Assembly: GCA_030627065.1 (NCBI GenBank)
Contig: DAOUSV010000028.1
Location: 1-12,981, forward strand
Length of the DNA: 12,981 nucleotides
Reading direction: 5' to 3'
Source: Piscirickettsiaceae bacterium
Lineage (GTDB): Bacteria; Pseudomonadota; Gammaproteobacteria; Nitrosococcales; Methylophagaceae
The position numbers and the translations under genes were made by a program. Positions within the stretch are counted from its first letter, which is position 1. Each line of letters opens with the position of its first letter. Below, piece by piece: positions 1-7,234 of this stretch. The notes below the pieces were generated by a model. The model did not search any database. It was not told the DNA's origin and saw only the letters and a program-made list of their open reading frames with translations.

Positions 1-158
1 CTGCCGAAAGCGACTTTAAATGTACGTAAAGTAACACCATTTTTAATCACTAGTAATTGATGTTCGGAGCGTACAACAACAAGTTCAACATTATCCAAAG
101 CTAAAACAGAATTTGAGAATGAACAAAGCGCTATCAATAACAAATATACTGTTTTCAC
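1..158 (-). CDS. L,D-transpeptidase (YkuD family), N-terminal part, truncated by window edge
   Basis: Only the first 52 codons are present. The start is GTG at 158: an in-frame TGA lies three codons upstream, so no earlier start exists, and GAGAG precedes it by about 6 bases. The GTG overlaps the TGA of the CBS gene as GTGA, suggesting translational coupling. Residues 1-21 form a signal peptide: one Lys, then a run of Leu/Ile/Ala/Cys, then SNSVLA before the mature start. The next stretch (LVVVRSEHQLLVIKNG, then TFKVAFG) matches the first beta strands of YkuD domains, where the usual pattern is 'hhVhKserrLhlhrdG..hrtyrVaLG'. Such enzymes act in the periplasm on peptidoglycan or attach lipoproteins to it. 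The catalytic His/Cys motif lies outside the window, so activity cannot be judged. The family call rests on this short pattern. Confidence 0.72.
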   Translation of the reverse strand, partial: MKTVYLLLIALCSFSNSVLALDNVELVVVRSEHQLLVIKNGVTLRTFKVAFG

Positions 159-592
159 TTTAAACTCTCAGCCACTAAATCTCGTAACTTGATCGCGCCC
201 AACAATTCATCATTTTCTGCCAATACCACTAAAGTTTCCACATCACGCTCTAATTGACGGTGAATAACATCGCATAAAGACTCATCACAACGCGCATAAG
301 CAAAATGTGGATCCATGATCTCTCCAGCAGTTGGCTCAGTCACCCGTGAAAATAATTGTCGATGTGTATGTATTGGCCGATGTTCCGCTAGCAAATGATT
401 CGTCACATTGGCAAAACCAAGGTGCCCCACCACAATACTATTCTCCACCACATAGGCATCTCGACTATGATTTTCCAACAATGTGCGTGCAACATCTTTC
501 ATCGTCGCATCTACTGAAACCACTACAGCAGCTTCGGCGTGTATTGCCATCCAATCAGTCACCACAATACTAGAAAAATCCTGCTCTATCAT
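155..592 (-). CDS. Two-CBS-domain protein, fourth gene of the minus-strand operon
   Basis: A 145-residue cytosolic protein with no signal peptide or membrane segment. It has the length and layout of a stand-alone CBS pair. The first CBS motif covers about residues 10-75 (AEAAVVVSVDATMKDVAR, then DAYVVE and GHLGFANV), and the second about 88-143 (TAGEIMDPHFAYARCDES, then TLVVLAEND and LLGAIKLRDL). CBS pairs bind adenosyl ligands and usually regulate a partner protein. Because its ATG overlaps the antiporter stop codon (ATGA, 589-592), that partner may be the antiporter; this is inference. The ribosome site GGAG at 606-603 can pair with CTCC at 596-593 just before the start, so translation may need the upstream ribosome to open it. 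The ligand is unknown. Confidence 0.85.
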   Translation of the reverse strand: MIEQDFSSIVVTDWMAIHAEAAVVVSVDATMKDVARTLLENHSRDAYVVENSIVVGHLGFANVTNHLLAEHRPIHTHRQLFSRVTEPTAGEIMDPHFAYARCDESLCDVIHRQLERDVETLVVLAENDELLGAIKLRDLVAESLK

Positions 593-1770
593 GGAGTAGC
601 CTCTCCCGCCTTAAATAAGGCATAACGTGTTGCTAAAGGCCCTATTATTTCATAAATTAATGTGCTGGCTAATATAACATTGAGCACGAGTAATGCAATA
701 TTTTGAAATTCAGAAATCTGCAGCAATGAAAGTGCTAATCCTATAGCAATACCCGCCTGAGGAATAACTCCAAATCCTAAATAACGAGAAATCACCTCCG
801 GTGCATGACTCAGTTTTGCACCGATACGAATCCCTATGAATTTACCAATAACACGAGCAAACACATAAATAATGACTAAATCAGTCACTTGTAAAAATAC
901 CGACAATTTAAAATGTGCACCAGCTAAGGTAAAGAAAATAATGAATACTAATTCTTCTAAATATTCGACGGGTGAAAATAAACGTTCACCACCTGATTTA
1001 TAAACAGAACGTGCACTAAACCCTACTATTACAGCCGTTAATAAAGGCGATAAATGCCACAATTCAGATAAGCCTTGGCTCAAAAATAATGCACTTAATA
1101 CCATCGGTAGTAAAAAATTTTGGTTGCGAATTTTATGCCCAAAGAAAGAAAGTAACCAACCTATAATAATTCCAAGGCCTAGGCTTCCCACTATTTCTAT
1201 GCCTGAATTAATGATGGCATCACTCAGACTCAGCCCAGTTACCACAACCAGCATCACTGAAAACAGAATAATACCAAGCACATCATCCAAAGCCACCACA
1301 CCTAATAATGATGTAGTTAACACCCCTTTAGCTCGATATTGATGTATTACCGCCACTGTCGTAGCTGGTGCCGTTGTTGCTGCCAATACGCCTAAAATAA
1401 GAGCAAACACCCAAACAGGACCATCAATAGCAGGTTGATAAAGATATACAGCAAATGTTACAACCAAAACAGCACCCAACGATTCACCCAGAGTGCAAAA
1501 TGTAATTATTTTACCCAGACGACGTAACTGCTCCATCGTTACCGAGCCCCCAATGGTGTAAGCAATAATCGATAATGCAATATTAGTTAGCGAATGAGAC
1601 CACTCAGTTATATCTAATCCTAAATAGCCACCCAACAAGTCCCCAGACCAAGTCAATCCTGCAAGTGCATACGCCGCAATATGTGGCACATTAATTCGAG
1701 ATGCCAATAAACTAAATAACAAACCTGTAACCAGTAATAATCCTAATGCAAGTACAGGTGAAGCAGACAT
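589..1770 (-). CDS. Cation:proton antiporter of the CPA (Na+/H+ exchanger) superfamily
   Basis: A 393-residue integral membrane protein with about 11-13 hydrophobic segments spread over its whole length. It fits the Na+/H+ exchanger domain (PF00999) and has no C-terminal TrkA-N or TrkA-C regulatory part, unlike full-length KefB/KefC. A TAPATT motif (133-138) in one mid-membrane segment is followed by ALDDVLGI with two adjacent aspartates at 162-163. In the superfamily an Asp-Asp pair at this site is typical of electrogenic exchangers such as NhaA and NapA, whereas Asn-Asp or Gln-Asp marks other types. It probably exchanges Na+ or K+ for H+ across the inner membrane; the ion cannot be told. 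Its ATG shares one base with the upstream stop (TAATG), and the CBS gene overlaps its end. The CBS protein may replace the missing cytosolic regulatory domain (inference). Confidence 0.87.
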   Translation of the reverse strand: MSASPVLALGLLLVTGLLFSLLASRINVPHIAAYALAGLTWSGDLLGGYLGLDITEWSHSLTNIALSIIAYTIGGSVTMEQLRRLGKIITFCTLGESLGAVLVVTFAVYLYQPAIDGPVWVFALILGVLAATTAPATTVAVIHQYRAKGVLTTSLLGVVALDDVLGIILFSVMLVVVTGLSLSDAIINSGIEIVGSLGLGIIIGWLLSFFGHKIRNQNFLLPMVLSALFLSQGLSELWHLSPLLTAVIVGFSARSVYKSGGERLFSPVEYLEELVFIIFFTLAGAHFKLSVFLQVTDLVIIYVFARVIGKFIGIRIGAKLSHAPEVISRYLGFGVIPQAGIAIGLALSLLQISEFQNIALLVLNVILASTLIYEIIGPLATRYALFKAGEATP

Positions 1771-2576
1771 TATGTAAATAACCGAGTGATTAATGATCTG
1801 TTTTGACGAGCCATATTCTTCAATGAGGTTGGCAAATTTATATCCAACTGTATTTCTTGTTGCTCGACACTTCTTTTCATGGCTTTCATATCAGAGTTAG
1901 TGACATGCCACTTTGTGGCCATGCCAATGACATTACCTTTATCTTTCACCGGCAAAATTAGACTTTTACCATCAAAGCTTTGATTTATTCGAGTCATTGT
2001 CTGATTAAACAAAGGTTTATCACTTCCCCATAAATTAATACTCATTACACCATTATCAGATAATACACCCGCACAAGCATCAAAGAAAGCTTGTGCCCCC
2101 ACACTTGCCGCCATACCTATATGGTCATAAGCGTCAACCAGTAACATATCGTAATTCACATCATCTTGATAATAACGTTGTTGCACAAACAAATAGCCAT
2201 CACCTAGGTGAATGTTAAGGCGTTGTTCGTCAGCCGGCACACCAAAGTAAGCATGGGCAACATTAATGACATCTTGTCGATATTCGATGACATCAATTTC
2301 ACAATCAGGAAAATTATGCAGTAAAAACTTAACCAAAGAACCGCCGCCCAAACCTACTACCAATACCTTTTTTGGGTTTGGATTTAACAGTAAGCATGCC
2401 ATCATTGCCTCAGTATAAGTCAACTCTAAGGTGTGAGGTGTCCGTAAAGACATACTGCTTTGACGTGGAAAAGTACCGAAGTGCATAGACCGTGTATCAC
2501 CTAAGTCAACCACCTCAATCAGGCCATCATCGGACTGTGATTGATGCACCACTAAACCGCCATAATAAAGTCGCAT
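1770..2576 (-). CDS. Spermidine-synthase-like Rossmann-fold protein (SpeE family, probably atypical)
   Basis: A 268-residue cytosolic protein. The SAM/dcSAM-binding fold is clear: VLVVGLGGGS (71-80) is motif I, E98 ends the second strand (IDVIEYR), GDGY is at 125-128 and LLVDAYD at 145-151. YTE at 54-56 resembles the YHE of spermidine synthases. In true spermidine synthases motif I reads GGGDG, and its Asp helps hold the aminopropyl donor; here that position is Ser80. The protein also ends with a basic tail. It is therefore safer to call it a spermidine-synthase-like protein, a group that includes enzymes of unknown substrate, than SpeE. No speD is visible nearby. It sits second in the operon, with one-base TAATG overlaps on both sides, and AAAGAA lies before its ATG. 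Confidence 0.78.
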   Translation of the reverse strand: MRLYYGGLVVHQSQSDDGLIEVVDLGDTRSMHFGTFPRQSSMSLRTPHTLELTYTEAMMACLLLNPNPKKVLVVGLGGGSLVKFLLHNFPDCEIDVIEYRQDVINVAHAYFGVPADEQRLNIHLGDGYLFVQQRYYQDDVNYDMLLVDAYDHIGMAASVGAQAFFDACAGVLSDNGVMSINLWGSDKPLFNQTMTRINQSFDGKSLILPVKDKGNVIGMATKWHVTNSDMKAMKRSVEQQEIQLDINLPTSLKNMARQNRSLITRLFT

Positions 2577-3490
2577 TATTTCTTTTTATCCGATTCAACA
2601 AATGTTGACTTTAACCAACCCCGAAGTGTTTTTACTAAAGTATCTTCCAAACCATAGAACACATGATCCGCACCTAATATCTCTCGTGCTGAATATTGCT
2701 CACTTCCTGCTCGCTTCATCATCAATTTTCTACGTTTAACCGCAGCTTTAATTCCAGCAATATCATTATCACCATAAATATCAAAAATAGGCTGCCTCAT
2801 TGGGTTAAATACATTCTCTAGTGACAAAGATAATGACGGTACACCAACAAGAATAAGTGCTGAAATAGAGTCTGTAATATTACTCAATATCTCAATCGCT
2901 ACATTCCCTCCCGTGCCATGCCCTAAAAATAAAATACGCTTAACATCTTTTGCCTGTAAAAAAGCCACCGCGGCACTAATACGCTGTTGATTTGATATTG
3001 ATGGCAATAATTCTGATGTTTCAGATCCTTTATTTTCTTCTATCGATGTAGCCTCCGTGCTGATACTAGCTTCCGCGGTTTGTTCTATATCAGTATCAGT
3101 CGATAATAAAATTGTCGACTCTTCAGGGTAATCTAAAACAACCGTTAATGTTGACCAGCCATATTCAATCATTTTATGTCGTAATGGTGTAATTACGCCC
3201 TGACTTTCAAGTTGCGCACCACGATCATGAAAAAAGATAATTGCGCCATGTTGCTCGCCTAACGTTTCTTCAAGATAGGTTGCATCAATTTTAACGCCCG
3301 CAACATCTAACATTTGAAAGCCATCAACATCAGGCCTTATTCGTAATGAAAGATCCTTTATTTCCACAGCAACCGAGTCAACACCCTCAACTGTATCAAC
3401 AACCTCATCCGTTACCGCACCAGCAATCACCACTTGCGGCAATAAACACGTTAAGACAGACCATAAACATATACTTTTAAATCCTTGCAC
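2576..3490 (-). CDS. Exported DUF3530-type alpha/beta-hydrolase-like protein, first gene of the operon
   Basis: A 304-residue protein starting at GTG 3490, with a strong ribosome site (GAGGTGA) 4 bases upstream. Residues 1-23 form a signal peptide (Lys5, a hydrophobic run, then VIA before GA), so it is probably periplasmic. The body looks like an alpha/beta hydrolase: GAIIFFHDRG (82-91), TPLRHKMIEYGW (101-112), the elbow FLGHGTGG (188-195), DIYGDND (237-243) and GADHVFYG (273-280). This pattern fits DUF3530. The nucleophile elbow reads G-H-G-T-G, with Gly192 where a serine hydrolase has Ser; Asp243 and His276 could be the remaining acid and histidine. Residues about 123-165 are a Ser/Thr/Glu-rich insert of low complexity. 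Substrate and activity are unknown. It leads the operon and is divergent from rpe. Confidence 0.75.
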   Translation of the reverse strand: MQGFKSICLWSVLTCLLPQVVIAGAVTDEVVDTVEGVDSVAVEIKDLSLRIRPDVDGFQMLDVAGVKIDATYLEETLGEQHGAIIFFHDRGAQLESQGVITPLRHKMIEYGWSTLTVVLDYPEESTILLSTDTDIEQTAEASISTEATSIEENKGSETSELLPSISNQQRISAAVAFLQAKDVKRILFLGHGTGGNVAIEILSNITDSISALILVGVPSLSLSLENVFNPMRQPIFDIYGDNDIAGIKAAVKRRKLMMKRAGSEQYSAREILGADHVFYGLEDTLVKTLRGWLKSTFVESDKKK

Positions 3491-3511
3491 TTATTCACCT
3501 CTCATTTATTA

Positions 3512-3539
3512 TTCATTAAAGCTATAGAGTCAGTATAAT
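3512..3539 (+). promoter_or_regulatory. Candidate sigma-70 promoter of rpe
   Basis: A perfect TATAAT at 3534-3539 is preceded after 16 bases by a weak -35 (TTCATT, 3512-3517). The predicted start near 3546 gives a leader of about 83 bases before the rpe ATG. It overlaps the minus-strand promoter, so RNA polymerase could probably bind only one at a time. Confidence 0.5.
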
Positions 3540-3559
3540 TCAGCTCAGCTAATTTACAA
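3532..3559 (-). promoter_or_regulatory. Candidate sigma-70 promoter of the minus-strand operon
   Basis: On the minus strand TTGTAA (3559-3554) and TATACT (3537-3532) are separated by 16 bases. This places transcription start about 15-40 bases before the GTG of the DUF3530 gene. The -10 box overlaps that of the oppositely directed rpe promoter. Inferred from sequence only. Confidence 0.5.
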
Positions 3560-3565
3560 ATGCTG

Positions 3566-3598
3566 AAAAAAGACCCGGCTTACGGTAAAGTATCGGGT
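3566..3598 (-). terminator. Hairpin in the rpe leader; terminator-like on the minus strand
   Basis: ACCCG (3573-3577) and CGGGT (3594-3598) are complementary. On the minus strand the hairpin is followed by a run of six T (3571-3566), the form of a weak intrinsic terminator. It lies upstream of the minus-strand operon promoter, so it could stop antisense transcripts coming from rpe. In the rpe mRNA it would be a leader hairpin without a U run. The stem is short and imperfect. Confidence 0.35.
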
Positions 3599-3628
3599 TG
3601 TTATTCTAAAACTATTACGGGAACCATT

Positions 3629-4321
3629 ATGGCTGAATTTAAAATTGCTCCATCAATCCTTTCTGCAGACTTCGCTCGCTTAGGTGAAGAAGTTGATAAT
3701 GCATTAGCATCAGGTGCAGATATCGTTCACTTTGACGTAATGGATAACCACTACGTACCGAACTTAACGATCGGTCCATTGGTGTGTGACGCGCTACGTA
3801 AGCATGGCATAACTCATGAAATCGATGTGCATTTAATGGTTAAACCTGTTGACCGTATTATTCCTGATTTTGCTAAAGCTGGCGCAACATTCATTACTTT
3901 TCACCCAGAAGCATCTGAACATATCGACCGCAGCTTGCAGTTAATTAAAGCTGAAGGTTGTAAAGCAGGTTTAGTATTTAACCCAGCAACTCCGCTTTCT
4001 TTAGTTGAGCATGTATTAGATAAAGTTGACCGTATTTTATTGATGTCTGTTAACCCAGGTTTCGGTGGCCAATCTTTCATTCCTCACACATTAGACAAAT
4101 TACAAGAAGCACGTAAATTGATTGATGCAAGTGGCTATGACATCGACTTACAAGTTGATGGCGGCGTTAAAGTTAACAATATCCGTGAAATTGCTGAAGC
4201 TGGCGCACGTACATTCGTTGCTGGTTCTGCTTTATTTGGTGCTAAAAACCCAGATGATGCCAATATTTATGACACTGTTATGGCTGAATTCCGTGCTGAA
4301 TTAGCAAAAGCAAACGTCTAA
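3629..4321 (+). CDS. rpe: Ribulose-phosphate 3-epimerase
   Basis: Interconverts D-ribulose 5-phosphate and D-xylulose 5-phosphate in the cytosolic pentose phosphate pathway. The 230-residue product has the normal length and TIM-barrel motifs: IAPSILSADFARLGEE (6-21), VHFDVMDNHYVPN (33-45), IDVHLMV (65-71), MSVNPGFGGQSF (139-150), VDGGV (176-180) and VAGSALFG (197-204). The expected metal ligands are present (His34, Asp36, His68, Asp177), with Asp36 and Asp177 as the acid/base pair. The frame is open upstream to ATG 3560, but family members begin at MxxFKIAPSILSAD and GGGA lies before ATG 3629, so the shorter start is chosen. It is the first gene of the plus-strand group; a 149-base gap carrying a structured repeat separates it from gph. 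Confidence 0.96.
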   Translation: MAEFKIAPSILSADFARLGEEVDNALASGADIVHFDVMDNHYVPNLTIGPLVCDALRKHGITHEIDVHLMVKPVDRIIPDFAKAGATFITFHPEASEHIDRSLQLIKAEGCKAGLVFNPATPLSLVEHVLDKVDRILLMSVNPGFGGQSFIPHTLDKLQEARKLIDASGYDIDLQVDGGVKVNNIREIAEAGARTFVAGSALFGAKNPDDANIYDTVMAEFRAELAKANV

Positions 4322-4327
4322 TCATGT

Positions 4328-4436
4328 GTCGTCTTTTTCGCCATTCTAGCGTTAAAGTTAACCTAAAACTGCTCACTTACACCAGTAAGCTGCGCTTTTT
4401 AGGATAGTTTTGCCTTGGCATGACGAAAAATACTTA
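4328..4436 (+). repeat. 109-base structured intergenic repeat, copy 1 (rpe-gph gap)
   Basis: Aligns without gaps to 9075-9183, about 82 of 109 bases identical by my count. It can fold as one long hairpin in three tiers. The apical stem is CTTAC (4376-4380) with GTAAG (4385-4389) around the loop ACCA. The middle stem is 4362-4368 with 4397-4403, continued outward by 4354-4360 with 4405-4411. The basal stem is TTTTTCG (4334-4340) with CGAAAAA (4424-4430). It begins GTCGTC and ends ATACTTA. It fills most of the rpe-gph gap and could be an RNA element or a dispersed palindromic repeat; the active strand is not known. The '+' only records the shared orientation of the two copies. Confidence 0.8.
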
Positions 4437-4470
4437 ACATGAAATATTCTGAAACTTTAAGAATAATCAA

Positions 4471-5148
4471 ATGATATTAAAAAAACCAGAAATGGTATTG
4501 ATAGATCTAGACGGTACGCTAGTTGATAGCGTGCCTGATCTGGCTTGGTGTGTTGATGAAACCATGAAAGCATTAGACATGCCTATTCGTGGTGAAGCTA
4601 AAGTTCGCAATTGGGTGGGCAATGGTGTGCCACGCTTAATCCAGCGCGCATTAATCGACCAGCTTGATGGTGAGTGTGATGAAGCGTTATACGCACAAGC
4701 AGCTCCCATCTTTATGGCACTTTATGCTGATAATGCCAGCAAACGTAGTCAACTCTACCCATCGGTAATTGATGGCTTGAATTGGTTAAAAGATCAAGGC
4801 ATTCGCATCGGCTGTGTCACTAATAAAGATGAACAATTCACTTTGAAAATTCTTAAAGATTTAGGTCTATTTGATTTCTTTGAGATTGTCATTAGTGGTG
4901 ATACTTTGCCATTGAAGAAACCTGATCCAGCGCCTTTATTACATGGCGCAACATTCTTCAATATTAAACCTGAAAACGCCATGATGATTGGTGATTCTAT
5001 CAGTGATGTTAAAGCTTCTCGCGCCGCAGGCTTCTCGATAGTCTGCATGAGTTATGGCTATAATCATGGTGTTGATATTCACACAGCTAATCCTGATGTG
5101 GTGATTGACTCCTTCGCAGAGTTAGCTAACGTAATTAAACACTCATGA
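4471..5148 (+). CDS. gph: Phosphoglycolate phosphatase (HAD superfamily)
   Basis: Dephosphorylates 2-phosphoglycolate in the cytosol. The 225-residue product has all HAD motifs: LIDLDGTLVDS (10-20), with nucleophile Asp12 and acid/base Asp14; VTNK (116-119) as motif II with Thr117; Lys149/Lys150 before PDPAP as motif III; and GDSISDV (174-180) as motif IV. The helical cap between the first two motifs (about 21-95) is of the Gph type. The partners rpe and gph are neighbours in many proteobacteria, which supports this assignment over other small HAD phosphatases. The ribosome site is weak (AAGA, about 7 bases upstream). No clear promoter is visible between the repeat and the start. The stop codon overlaps the trpE start as ATGA. 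Confidence 0.92.
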   Translation: MILKKPEMVLIDLDGTLVDSVPDLAWCVDETMKALDMPIRGEAKVRNWVGNGVPRLIQRALIDQLDGECDEALYAQAAPIFMALYADNASKRSQLYPSVIDGLNWLKDQGIRIGCVTNKDEQFTLKILKDLGLFDFFEIVISGDTLPLKKPDPAPLLHGATFFNIKPENAMMIGDSISDVKASRAAGFSIVCMSYGYNHGVDIHTANPDVVIDSFAELANVIKHS

Positions 5149-6644
5149 ATCAAGCTGAATTTGACCTGTTAGCCGAGCAAGGCTACAACCGTATTCCTGT
5201 TGCTCGTGAAGTCTTAGCTGATTTAGATACGCCATTAAGTACCTACCTAAAACTGGCAGATGCACCCTATTCTTACCTTCTTGAATCAGTTCAAGGCGGT
5301 GAAAAATGGGGTCGCTATTCAATTATTGGCCTACCTTGTGATACCGTTGTTCGTATTACCGGCCAAGATATTGAAGTAAAACATGAAGGAAAAGTGATTG
5401 AGGCAACAACGTCTGACGATCCTTTATCATGGATAGAAGACTTCAAGTCTCAATATAAAGTGCCCGACTTAGATGATTTACCGCGTTTTAATGGTGGTCT
5501 TGTCGGCTATTTTGGCTATGACACTGTTCGTTATGTAGAGCCACGCTTAGGTGATTGCCTAAATCCAGATCCACTCGGCACGCCTGATATTTTGTTAATG
5601 GTTTCAAATGATATTATCGTCTTTGATAATCTAAGCGGTCGCCTGTTCTTAATCGTTCACGCTGATCCTAGCGCTGATAATGCCTTTGACAATGCACAAA
5701 AGAGTTTAGATTCATTAACCTCTTTACTTCGCACATCAACACCTAGCTATAGCTCATCGAATAAAGGTAAAACAGTCAACGAAGAAGACTTTGTTTCAGG
5801 TTTCACTCATGATGGTTTTATCGACGCAGTAGAAAAAGCAAAACAATACATTACTGATGGCGACATCATGCAAGTGGTGCTATCACAACGCTTATCTATT
5901 CCGTTTTCAGCACAAGCTATGGATTTATATCGTGCACTTCGCACCTTAAACCCATCACCTTATATGTATTATCTCAACCTTGAAGACTTCCATATTGTTG
6001 GCTCGTCACCAGAGATCTTAGTCCGCATGGAAGATGATGAAGTGACTGTTCGACCAATTGCAGGCACTCGACCACGCGGAAAAACAGAAGAAGAAGATAA
6101 GGCCTTAGAACAAGACTTATTATCTGACCCCAAAGAACTCGCCGAACACTTAATGTTAATTGATTTAGGTCGTAATGATGCGGGCCGCGTTAGCCAAATA
6201 GGTACGGTAAAACTCACAACAAAAATGATTGTAGAACGTTACTCTCATGTGATGCATATCGTATCCAATGTCACCGGAAAAGTGGTGCCTAATATGACCT
6301 GCATTGATGCATTACGAGCCACATTTCCTGCGGGAACCGTAAGCGGCGCGGCAAAAGTACGAGCCATGGAAATTATCGATGAATTAGAACCTGTTAAACG
6401 TGGTATTTATGCCGGAGCAGTCGGTTATTTATCATGGTCGGGTAATATGGATACCGCGATTGCTATTCGTACCGCGGTAATTAAAGATAAGACCCTACAC
6501 ATTCAAGCTGGCGCAGGCATTGTCTATGATTCTGTACCAGAAATGGAATGGCTAGAAACAATGAATAAAGCACGCGCTGTTTTTCGCGCTGTCGCCATGG
6601 CTGAATCGGGCCTAGACGTTTCTAATCAGTCCCAACATAAGTAG
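5145..6644 (+). CDS. trpE: Anthranilate synthase component I
   Basis: With TrpG it makes anthranilate from chorismate and glutamine, the first committed step of tryptophan synthesis. The 499-residue product is full length. The N-terminal regulatory region keeps LLES (45-48) and NPSPYMYYL, which form the tryptophan feedback site in TrpE, so feedback inhibition is probably retained. The chorismate-binding half shows GSSPEILVR, RPIAGTRPRG, AEHLMLIDLGRND, HIVSNVTG, TFPAGTVSGAAK and QAGAGIVYDS in the usual order. These distinguish it from aminodeoxychorismate and isochorismate synthases only in combination with the TrpE-type LLES and the neighbouring trpGDC. Start and stop overlap gph by 4 bases, and no good ribosome site is seen, so translation is probably coupled to gph. 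Confidence 0.97.
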   Translation: MNQAEFDLLAEQGYNRIPVAREVLADLDTPLSTYLKLADAPYSYLLESVQGGEKWGRYSIIGLPCDTVVRITGQDIEVKHEGKVIEATTSDDPLSWIEDFKSQYKVPDLDDLPRFNGGLVGYFGYDTVRYVEPRLGDCLNPDPLGTPDILLMVSNDIIVFDNLSGRLFLIVHADPSADNAFDNAQKSLDSLTSLLRTSTPSYSSSNKGKTVNEEDFVSGFTHDGFIDAVEKAKQYITDGDIMQVVLSQRLSIPFSAQAMDLYRALRTLNPSPYMYYLNLEDFHIVGSSPEILVRMEDDEVTVRPIAGTRPRGKTEEEDKALEQDLLSDPKELAEHLMLIDLGRNDAGRVSQIGTVKLTTKMIVERYSHVMHIVSNVTGKVVPNMTCIDALRATFPAGTVSGAAKVRAMEIIDELEPVKRGIYAGAVGYLSWSGNMDTAIAIRTAVIKDKTLHIQAGAGIVYDSVPEMEWLETMNKARAVFRAVAMAESGLDVSNQSQHK

Positions 6645-6653
6645 AACCCAGTT

Positions 6654-7232
6654 ATGTTATTAATGATCGACAATTATGATTCCTTCACTTATAACCTCGT
6701 CCAGTACTTTGGTGAGCTAGGTGCGGATGTACAAGTGCACCGTAATGACAAAATTACGATTGCTGAAATTGAGGCATTAAATCCTGACCACATTGTAATT
6801 TCACCTGGGCCTTGCACACCAAATGAAGCAGGTATTTCTCTTGAGGTGATAAAACACTTTGCAGGTAAAAAACCGCTGTTAGGTGTTTGTCTTGGTCATC
6901 AATCTATTGGTCAGGCCTTTGGTGGCGACATTATTCATGCACGTAAAATTATGCATGGTAAAACCTCTCCTATTTATCACAATAATGGCAGCGTATTCAA
7001 AGCGCTTAACAACCCTGTTACCGCAACCCGTTATCATTCTTTAGTGATTGATAAAGAAACATTGCCGGATTGTTTTGAAATCACTGCTTGGACTCAAAAT
7101 GAAGATGGCAGCATGGATGAAATAATGGGGATTCAACATAAAACATTGCCGATTGAAGGTGTGCAATTTCACCCTGAATCTATTTTGACTGAACAAGGTC
7201 ACGCCTTGTTGAAAAACTTTATTGATCGTTAA
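6654..7232 (+). CDS. trpG: Anthranilate synthase component II (glutamine amidotransferase)
   Basis: The class I glutamine amidotransferase subunit supplies ammonia to TrpE. It is 192 residues, the usual length for a free-standing TrpG, and is not fused to TrpD. It begins MLLMIDNYDSFTYNLVQYF, typical of the family. The oxyanion motif is SPGPCTP (50-56), the nucleophile Cys79 lies in GVCLGHQ, and His173 and Glu175 lie in FHPES, so the catalytic triad is complete. Many bacteria use one such subunit for both TrpE and PabA roles; whether a separate pabA exists cannot be seen here. It starts 9 bases after trpE and is followed by trpD after 2 bases. Confidence 0.96.
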   Translation: MLLMIDNYDSFTYNLVQYFGELGADVQVHRNDKITIAEIEALNPDHIVISPGPCTPNEAGISLEVIKHFAGKKPLLGVCLGHQSIGQAFGGDIIHARKIMHGKTSPIYHNNGSVFKALNNPVTATRYHSLVIDKETLPDCFEITAWTQNEDGSMDEIMGIQHKTLPIEGVQFHPESILTEQGHALLKNFIDR

Positions 7233-7234
7233 TT

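Noticed and set aside
3560..3628. Longer rpe start at ATG 3560 (23 extra residues)
   Set aside because: The extra residues are not found in the family, and they would be encoded by the leader hairpin region just after the predicted transcription start. MAEFKIAPSILSAD at 3629 is the standard beginning.
4391..4410. Simple intrinsic terminator after rpe (hairpin followed by TTTTT)
   Set aside because: The T run pairs with an A run as part of the middle stem of the repeat and is 6 bases from the apical hairpin, so it does not have the classic terminator form.
4122..6217. Open frames within rpe, gph and trpE in other frames or on the opposite strand
   Set aside because: They lie wholly inside well-supported genes, lack ribosome sites and show no family pattern.
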